Of a stretch of 5,872 nt of DNA, positions 1 to 4,996 are shown piece after piece. The DNA is from Planctomycetaceae bacterium. Lineage in GTDB: Bacteria; Planctomycetota; Phycisphaerae; Phycisphaerales; SM1A02. Made by a program: the position numbers and the translations under genes. The stretch spans positions 1 to 5,872 of the forward strand of contig JAIYBS010000023.1 in NCBI GenBank assembly GCA_027488415.1, in the 5' to 3' direction. The notes beneath the pieces are model-generated. The model ran no database searches, was not told where the DNA came from, and worked only from the letters and a program-made list of their open reading frames with translations. Each line of letters starts with the position of its first letter. Positions within the stretch are counted from its first letter, which is position 1.

Positions 1-1661
1 CAGACGATGAAGTCCGGTCCGTAGCTCTTCTGCTGGTATCCGTGCTGCGGACCGAAGTTCACCGCGCCCGGGTTCCACGGGTGTCGCTGCGGGATCCACA
101 CGGTGGGCGCGGTGCGGTCGGCGGCGCCGGCGGTCGCGAGGTTCGCCTGCGCGATCGCCTCGTTGCAGGCGACGGTCGGCTTCACCTCCATGTCGAGGGC
201 GGTGCCGTAGTACATGTAGCCGGAGTTGAGCGAGCCGAGGAAGTAGTGCCACGCTCGCTCGCTCGCGCGGGTTCCGGCCTGCGGGCGCAGCATGTGCGCG
301 GGGCGGGCGGAGAGCCCGCGGTCGGCGTCCGCCTGCTCGGCGAGGTCGACGAAGTTCTGCGCGGCGGTGATCACCGCCCAGTTGCGGATGTCCTCCGCCC
401 AGCCGTTGGCGATGTCGATCTGCCCCTGCGCGTTCACGGGCGGCCAGTTCCAGTTCAGGAACTGCGGCGCGCCGAAGTCGCCGTCGGCGTTCACCCATGC
501 GCCGTCCTCGACGTGGATCACGTCGCCGGCGGGCACCGGGTGGTTCGCGAGGTAGCGCTGCACGACGGTCGGCACGTAGCCGGCGCCGCTCGCCGCGGAG
601 ACGAAGTTCGGCACCGCCTCCATGTAGTAGCTGTAGCCGCCGCCCCAGGCGTTGTCGCCGTCGTGCGCGAGCACCACGAGCATCGGACGGTTCGGGTCGT
701 TCCGTGCCTCGATGCGGTTGAGGTTGTCGATGCCGAGCGGCGCGTAGCCGTCGAGCCAGCCGAGGCTCTGCGAGCACGGCACGACGACGATCTCGCTGAC
801 CGCGCCCGTGGCCGGGTTCACGTACTGCGCGCGGCGCGGCTGGTGGCCGAAGGGGATCGCCTCGGCGGGGCCGCAGCCGCGGCTGATCGACATGCGGTCG
901 TAGAAGCCCGCCGCCGGGTTCAGCTGGTCGGCGCGGTTCGGCGGGTCGCACTGGACGCCGCCCGATCCGAGGACCACCGGGAAGTCGCTGCAGGCGCGCG
1001 AGACCTTCTCGCTCGAGACGAACGACCACTGGATGCCCGCCTCGGCGAGCAGCGGGATCATGCGCGTGCTGAAGGCCATCTCGCTCGGGAAGAACCCCTT
1101 GCTGACGGCGGGCGCCGTGCCCCATGCCTCGGGGTAGACCTGCATGTAGAGCGCGAGCTCCTTGCGCATCGCGCTCTCGTCGATGAGCGGCATCAGCGCG
1201 TGATGGAACGGGAACACCACGATGTCCATGCGCGGCACGCCGACGGCGCCGCCCGTGCTCCAGCCGCGCGCCTGCCGCCACGGCGAGGACCAGGTGGTCG
1301 AGTAGCCGAGCTGACCGCCGGCCTCCGCGAAGCTCTGGATGTTCGCGATCAGGCCGCCGCTGAAGCTGACCTGCGCGCCGGCCTCCTGTACCCAGCTGAT
1401 CGCGCTGACGGTGTCGCGCGGCCGGTACTGGTACGCGGCGACGCGATCATCGAGGCCGAAGATGTTGCGGAGGTCGTTCTCCGGGTGCGCGGCACCGGCG
1501 TCCTTGCGCACGATGCTCTGCCACGCGCGCTCGTACCGACCGCCGGCATCGTCGGGCCAGTAGATCGGCTGCTCGAGGTGCCAGAGGTAGGTGAAGTGCG
1601 TCTTCTCGGCGAAGGCGGCCGGGGCGGCGGCCAGGGCGAGCAGGGCGGGGAGGGCGCGCAT
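1..1661 (-). CDS. Secreted glycoside hydrolase family 57-like protein (3' end outside window)
   Basis: Probably a retaining alpha-glucan-type hydrolase of family GH57, exported across the inner membrane. The visible 553 residues begin with a clear signal peptide (residues 1-18, MRALPALLALAAAPAAFA, AxA-type cleavage before EK). GH57-like motifs then follow in order: WHLEQPIYWP (27-36, the HxHQP position), FPFHHALMP (150-158), KGFFPSEMAFS (188-198, with E194 as candidate nucleophile) and LAHDGDNAWGGG (331-342, with D334 or D336 as candidate acid/base). The C-terminal part is rich in W, Y and N (for example FLNWNWPPVN at 401-410) and still open at the edge. The second His of HxHQP is Glu here, so activity on a standard substrate is not assured. 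An in-frame ATG at 1712 would add 17 residues, but it sits inside a hairpin and weakens the signal peptide, so 1661 is preferred. No Shine-Dalgarno site is visible. Family call fairly sure; substrate unknown. Confidence 0.82.
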   Translation of the reverse strand, partial: MRALPALLALAAAPAAFAEKTHFTYLWHLEQPIYWPDDAGGRYERAWQSIVRKDAGAAHPENDLRNIFGLDDRVAAYQYRPRDTVSAISWVQEAGAQVSFSGGLIANIQSFAEAGGQLGYSTTWSSPWRQARGWSTGGAVGVPRMDIVVFPFHHALMPLIDESAMRKELALYMQVYPEAWGTAPAVSKGFFPSEMAFSTRMIPLLAEAGIQWSFVSSEKVSRACSDFPVVLGSGGVQCDPPNRADQLNPAAGFYDRMSISRGCGPAEAIPFGHQPRRAQYVNPATGAVSEIVVVPCSQSLGWLDGYAPLGIDNLNRIEARNDPNRPMLVVLAHDGDNAWGGGYSYYMEAVPNFVSAASGAGYVPTVVQRYLANHPVPAGDVIHVEDGAWVNADGDFGAPQFLNWNWPPVNAQGQIDIANGWAEDIRNWAVITAAQNFVDLAEQADADRGLSARPAHMLRPQAGTRASERAWHYFLGSLNSGYMYYGTALDMEVKPTVACNEAIAQANLATAGAADRTAPTVWIPQRHPWNPGAVNFGPQHGYQQKSYGPDFIV

Positions 1662-1667
1662 CCCCGA

Positions 1668-1673
1668 AAAGTA
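1668..1673 (-). promoter_or_regulatory. Candidate -10 box of a leaderless promoter for the GH57-like gene
   Basis: Read on the minus strand this is TACTTT, which fits TANNNT. Six bases separate it from the ATG at 1661, so transcription would begin at or next to the start codon. No convincing -35 hexamer is seen; the sequence about 17 bases upstream is TTTTCC. The call rests on position and on the same arrangement at two other genes in the window. Confidence 0.4.
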
Positions 1674-1685
1674 CGCAGGGATCGC

Positions 1686-1714
1686 GGCAAGGAAAATGCG
1701 GCCCGGCTGCATTT
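1686..1714 (-). terminator. Possible Rho-independent terminator of the fumarase gene
   Basis: On the minus strand AAATGC-A-GC, loop CGG, GC-C-GCATTT forms a hairpin (plus-strand 1694-1714) of eight pairs with one A/C mismatch. It is followed by TTCCTT. It lies about 70 bases after the fumarase stop and before the hydrolase start, where a terminator would be expected. The T tract is short and interrupted. The flanking CGGCAA/TTGCCG (1712-1717 and 1685-1690) could extend an alternative fold. Confidence 0.4.
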
Positions 1715-1724
1715 GCCGAATTTC

Positions 1725-1777
1725 CCCGGCCCCCTCGCGTCGGCGGGGCGCGGCGAAGCGCGGAAAACGCGGCCGGG
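1725..1777. repeat. Inverted repeat CCCGGCC/GGCCGGG after the fumarase stop
   Basis: Perfect 7-base arms lie at 1725-1731 and 1771-1777, separated by 39 bases. Inside, GCGT and ACGC can also pair, giving a longer bulged stem in the fumarase 3' untranslated RNA. No T run follows directly. It could stabilise the transcript end or be a chance product of the high GC content. Confidence 0.3.
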
Positions 1778-1785
1778 ATCGATTC

Positions 1786-3288
1786 TCAGCCGCCGCCGGG
1801 GCCCTTGCCGCCGGGCTTGGTCATCGCGGTCGGGTCGAGCAGCCGGTCGAGCTGCTTCGGGTCCACGAGCTTGTTGCGAAGCACGTACGCGCGGATCGTC
1901 TCGCCGCTCTTGAAGGCCTCCTTGGCGACCTTCGCGGCGTTGTCGTAGCCGATCACGGGCGCCAGGCTCGTCACCATCATCAGGCTGCGCTCGACGGTCT
2001 GCGTCGCGTCGGGGCGCAGCTCGAGGTCCTCGATGCACTTCTCGCGGAGCATGTCGCAGGCGTTCGCGAGCAGCTCGATCGACTCGCAGAGGTCGTTCGC
2101 GATGAGCGGCATCGCCACGTTCAGCTCGAGCAGGCTGCCGACGCCGCCGAGGCCGCCCATCGAGATGCTCGCGTCGTTGCCGATCACGCGGCAGGCGACC
2201 ATCATCACGCTCTCGCAGATGACGGGGTTGACCTTGCCGGGCATGATGCTCGACCCGGGCTGCGTCGCGGGCAGCGTCAGCTCGCCGAGTCCGCAGCGGG
2301 GGCCGCTGCCGAGCCAGCGGACGTCATTCGCCACCTTCGTCAGGCTCACGGCGATGGTCTTCAGCAGGCCGCTCGCCTCCACGCAGCAGTCGCGCGTGGC
2401 CTGCGCCTCGAAGTGGTTCTCCGCCTCCTGGAAGCCGATCTTGAGATCCTTCGACAGGATCGCCGCGACGGTGCGGCCGAACCTCGGGTTCGCGTTGATC
2501 CCGGTGCCGACCGCGGTGCCGCCGATCGGCAGGTTCGTGGCGAGCACGTCGCGCGCGAGCTCGGCGCGCGCGACCGCGTAGGCGACCGCGGCCGCGTAGC
2601 CGCTGAAGACCTGGCCCACGCGGATCGGGGTCGCGTCCATCAGGTGCGTGCGACCGATCTTCACGTGCCGGTCCCACGCCTTCGCCTTCGCGTCGAGCGC
2701 CTTGTGCAGGCGCTTGAGCGCGGGCACGAGCTGCCCGTCGATCGCGACCGCGCCCGCCACCTGCATCGCGGTGGGGAACGTGTCGTTCGAGCTCTGCCCG
2801 TAGTTCACGTGGTCGTTCGGGTGCAGCGGGTCCTTCGAGCCGATCTTCTTCCCGCGCATGAGGCTCGCGGTGTTCGCGATCACCTCGTTCACGTTCATGT
2901 TGGTGCTGGTGCCCGAGCCGGTCTGGTAGACGTCGATCGGGAAGTGCCGCATCACCTCGGCGCGACGGTCGGCGAAGTCCTCGAGCAGGCGCTCGCACGA
3001 GGCGACGATGGCGTCGGCCTTGTCGCGCGGCAGCTCCTTGAGCTTGAGGTTCGCCATCGCGCAGGCGCGCTTCAGCTCGAGGTACGCGGCGATCACCGCG
3101 GGCGGAACGGTGCGGCCGCTCACCGGGAAGTTGAGCACCGCGCGCTGGGTGGTCGCGCCGTGCAGCAGGTCGGCCTGCACGTGCATCTCGCCCATGCTGT
3201 CGGACTCGATGCGGGTCTTCGTGCCGGACTTCGTACCGGTCTTGGCGGCGGACTCGGTGGGACGCTTGCTGCTGGTTCGCTTTGCCAT
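1786..3288 (-). CDS. fumC: Class II fumarate hydratase (fumarase C)
   Basis: Cytoplasmic, iron-independent enzyme interconverting fumarate and L-malate in the citric acid cycle; the family is homotetrameric. The 500-residue product carries the family motifs in order: GSGTSTNMN (124-132), the B-site stretch HPNDHVN (156-162), GRTHLMDATP (212-221, with the T214-H215 pair) and the superfamily signature GSSIMPGKVNP (345-355, on the loop with the catalytic Ser). The signature and the overall match support fumarase over aspartase or argininosuccinate lyase. The start is placed at 3288 because GGAG lies 6 bases before it; an in-frame ATG at 3315 has no such site. The protein is longer than the roughly 465 residues of E. 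coli FumC because of a Lys/Ser/Thr-rich N-terminal tail (about residues 1-26, including TGTKSGTKT) and a short Gly-rich end (PGGKGPGGG). It follows the receptor gene by 52 bases on the same strand, so co-transcription is likely. Confidence 0.97.
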   Translation of the reverse strand: MAKRTSSKRPTESAAKTGTKSGTKTRIESDSMGEMHVQADLLHGATTQRAVLNFPVSGRTVPPAVIAAYLELKRACAMANLKLKELPRDKADAIVASCERLLEDFADRRAEVMRHFPIDVYQTGSGTSTNMNVNEVIANTASLMRGKKIGSKDPLHPNDHVNYGQSSNDTFPTAMQVAGAVAIDGQLVPALKRLHKALDAKAKAWDRHVKIGRTHLMDATPIRVGQVFSGYAAAVAYAVARAELARDVLATNLPIGGTAVGTGINANPRFGRTVAAILSKDLKIGFQEAENHFEAQATRDCCVEASGLLKTIAVSLTKVANDVRWLGSGPRCGLGELTLPATQPGSSIMPGKVNPVICESVMMVACRVIGNDASISMGGLGGVGSLLELNVAMPLIANDLCESIELLANACDMLREKCIEDLELRPDATQTVERSLMMVTSLAPVIGYDNAAKVAKEAFKSGETIRAYVLRNKLVDPKQLDRLLDPTAMTKPGGKGPGGG

Positions 3289-3294
3289 GTTTCG

Positions 3295-3298
3295 CTCC
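3295..3298 (-). promoter_or_regulatory. Shine-Dalgarno site of fumC
   Basis: GGAG on the minus strand, six bases before the ATG at 3288. It decides the start in favour of MAKRTSS over the ATG nine codons upstream. It is the only clear ribosome binding site at any of the four gene starts here. Confidence 0.75.
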
Positions 3299-3321
3299 GT
3301 GGGGAAGCGGGGCATGGTAGC

Positions 3322-3335
3322 CGCGCGGCCGCGCG
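3322..3335. repeat. 14-base perfect palindrome between receptor and fumC
   Basis: CGCGCGGCCGCGCG is self-complementary and begins five bases after the receptor stop codon. It could fold as a 5-bp hairpin with a GGCC loop. No T run follows, so it is not a typical terminator. A role in RNA processing or protein binding is possible, but G/C-only palindromes are common in DNA of this composition. Confidence 0.35.
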
Positions 3336-3340
3336 CTCAG

Positions 3341-4951
3341 TCACCCGCCGGCGGCGGCCTGCGCGTTGCGCTCGGAGAGCGTGCGGAGCTCCTCGAGCAC
3401 GGGGCGCGCCTGCTCGAGGAACGCCGCGACCGACGCCGCGGAGTCGTGCGCGGCGCGCATCGCCTCGGCGGCCTCCTCGGCCTCGCGTCGCAGCGCGTCG
3501 CCGCGCTCGCCGAGCGCGTGGACTCCCGGGGCGATCGCCTGGATCCGCTGGATGCCCTCGGCCATCGCGGCGGAGAGCCGCGCCGAGCGCGCGCTCGCCT
3601 CGTTGGCGGCGTTGCCGAACTCGGTGGTCGCGCGCCTGCCGGCCTCGACCGCGTCGTGCAGCGCCCGGACGTTCCGCTCGATCTCGAGGCTGTTCTGCGC
3701 CGCCTGCTCGGCGAGACGGCGGATCTCGCGCGCGACGACCGCGAAGCCGCGGCCTGCCTCGCCTGCCTGAGAGGCCTCGATCTCGGCGTTGAGGCTGAGG
3801 ACGCTCGAGCGGTTCGCGACGACGACCATCGCCTCGAGCGCGGCATCGACCGTGGCCGCGCGGCGACGCATCTCCTCGAGGTGCTCCGAGAGGTCGCGCC
3901 CGCGCACGATCACCGCCTGCACGCCGGCGTCGATGTGGGCCACCTCGCCGAGCGCGTTTGCGCCGCAGTCGGCCGCGCCCCGGGCGGACTCCTCCGACTC
4001 CCGCGCGTCCGCCGCGATCGAGCGCGCTCGCTCTGCGGCGGAACGCATCCGGCGCGAGGACTCCTCGCAGCGCTCCGCGACCATGCGAGCCTCGGGCGTG
4101 CGCTCCGCGAGCCGCGACGCGACCTTGCCGCAGGACTCCGCGGCGTGCCGCGCGCCCTGCGAGGCGCGGTCGAGCGACGTACGGAGCGACGCGAGCGACG
4201 CCTCGAGGGACTCCGGCAGCGTCTGCGCCCCGCTGCCCGCCGCGGCGCCCGCCGCGCGCCGCGCGATCGCCTCGAGCGCCGTCACCGGCGCGAGCGCGCG
4301 CTGCACCAGGACGCCGAACACCGCGACCAGCACGAGGCCGGACGCCGCGACGGGCCAGACCGCCGCGAGCCCGGCGGCGGTCGCCTCGCGCTCGACCGCG
4401 GTGGCATCGAGGTCGATCCCGACGACGAACTCGACCGTGTCGTCCTCGCCGTGGACGGGCGCGAACCCGCTGAAGAACGAGCCGTACGCGTCCGTGTAGG
4501 CGAACGCCGTCGGGCGGTGCCAGTCGACCGGGTCGCCGTCGCGCTCGAAGAAGCGCATCTCCTCGCCGGGCTTCGACTTGTCGGGGCCCTCCTCGGCCGC
4601 ATCGACGACGTAGGCCATGCCGGACCGCGCGCCGCGATCGGGAGTGACCGTGAAGACGAACCGGACCGGCACGCCGGACGCGCGCCACGCGTCCCGGAGT
4701 GCGCGCAGCTCCGCCTCGATCGCCCGGTAGTCGGGGTCCGACCAGCTGCGCGCCTGGGTCGCGCGCGCGTGCATCGCGCGATCCACCTGCAGCGACGCGG
4801 CCTGCGCATAGGCGATCGCCTCGCGCTTCATCGCCCGGCCCAGCCGGTCCGCGGTGACGCGATCCGTGGAGACCGCCACCGCCGCGGTCAGCAGCGCGAG
4901 CGATGCGAGGGAGGCGAGGACGATGGCCGTTCGTGCCTGCACGGAGCGCAT
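3341..4951 (-). CDS. Methyl-accepting chemotaxis-type receptor with Cache-like periplasmic domain
   Basis: Inner-membrane sensory receptor that should pass a periplasmic signal to a CheW/CheA-type complex. Of 536 residues, a first membrane helix spans about 9-28, a periplasmic domain about 29-190, and a second helix about 191-216. A long Ala/Glu/Arg coiled coil follows from about 225 to 530. The periplasmic part resembles Cache/PAS-like sensors (GMAYVVDAAEEGPDKSKPG, then YGSFFSGFAPV and VEFVVGIDLDA at 156-183). Residues 219-236 may be a degenerate HAMP segment. The hairpin tip at 378-412 reads VANRSSVLSLNAEIEAS then QAGEAGRGFAVVAREIRR, which identifies the family. That tip is closer to my recollection of WspA-like receptors than to E. 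coli Tsr. No C-terminal CheR-docking pentapeptide is seen. No che or wsp partner lies in the window. No Shine-Dalgarno site precedes the ATG; a GTG three codons in (4942) is an alternative start. Ligand unknown. Confidence 0.88.
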   Translation of the reverse strand: MRSVQARTAIVLASLASLALLTAAVAVSTDRVTADRLGRAMKREAIAYAQAASLQVDRAMHARATQARSWSDPDYRAIEAELRALRDAWRASGVPVRFVFTVTPDRGARSGMAYVVDAAEEGPDKSKPGEEMRFFERDGDPVDWHRPTAFAYTDAYGSFFSGFAPVHGEDDTVEFVVGIDLDATAVEREATAAGLAAVWPVAASGLVLVAVFGVLVQRALAPVTALEAIARRAAGAAAGSGAQTLPESLEASLASLRTSLDRASQGARHAAESCGKVASRLAERTPEARMVAERCEESSRRMRSAAERARSIAADARESEESARGAADCGANALGEVAHIDAGVQAVIVRGRDLSEHLEEMRRRAATVDAALEAMVVVANRSSVLSLNAEIEASQAGEAGRGFAVVAREIRRLAEQAAQNSLEIERNVRALHDAVEAGRRATTEFGNAANEASARSARLSAAMAEGIQRIQAIAPGVHALGERGDALRREAEEAAEAMRAAHDSAASVAAFLEQARPVLEELRTLSERNAQAAAGG

Positions 4952-4955
4952 CGTA
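4950..4955 (-). promoter_or_regulatory. Candidate -10 box for the receptor gene
   Basis: TACGAT on the minus strand fits TANNNT. It overlaps the annotated ATG (4951) by two bases and lies seven bases before an in-frame GTG at 4942. If it is the -10 box, the message would be leaderless and start at that GTG, three residues shorter. No -35 hexamer is convincing. Confidence 0.33.
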
Positions 4956-4983
4956 TGGCAACGGGCGCAAGCGGTGCCCGCCG

Positions 4984-4989
4984 TAGACT
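4984..4989 (+). promoter_or_regulatory. Candidate -10 box of a leaderless promoter for the kinase gene
   Basis: TAGACT fits TANNNT and lies seven bases before the ATG at 4997, the spacing expected when transcription starts at the start codon. There is no Shine-Dalgarno site and no clear -35 hexamer. It sits in a 45-base gap facing the receptor gene, so the two promoters would be almost back to back. Confidence 0.4.
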
Positions 4990-4996
4990 CCGCCCG

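Noticed and set aside
243..275. Tandem CGCT-like repeat
   Set aside because: Only about three units inside the hydrolase coding frame, encoding ordinary residues (RASERAW). Codon-driven, not a repeat element.
1662..1712. Earlier in-frame ATG for the GH57-like protein at 1712
   Set aside because: It lies within a likely terminator hairpin and would place 17 residues before a normal signal peptide. A weak GGGG 11 bases upstream is not enough to prefer it.
42..1913. Open frame of 623 codons on the plus strand
   Set aside because: It is antisense to the GH57-like gene and the end of fumC. Its Arg/Ala/Val/Gly-rich product has no recognisable motif; it is a by-product of high GC.
3289..3315. Earlier ATG for fumC at 3315
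   Set aside because: No ribosome binding site precedes it, while GGAG stands six bases before the ATG at 3288.
1591..3792. Open frame of 733 codons on the plus strand
   Set aside because: It covers fumC and part of the receptor in antisense, has low-complexity composition and crosses gene boundaries. Not a gene.
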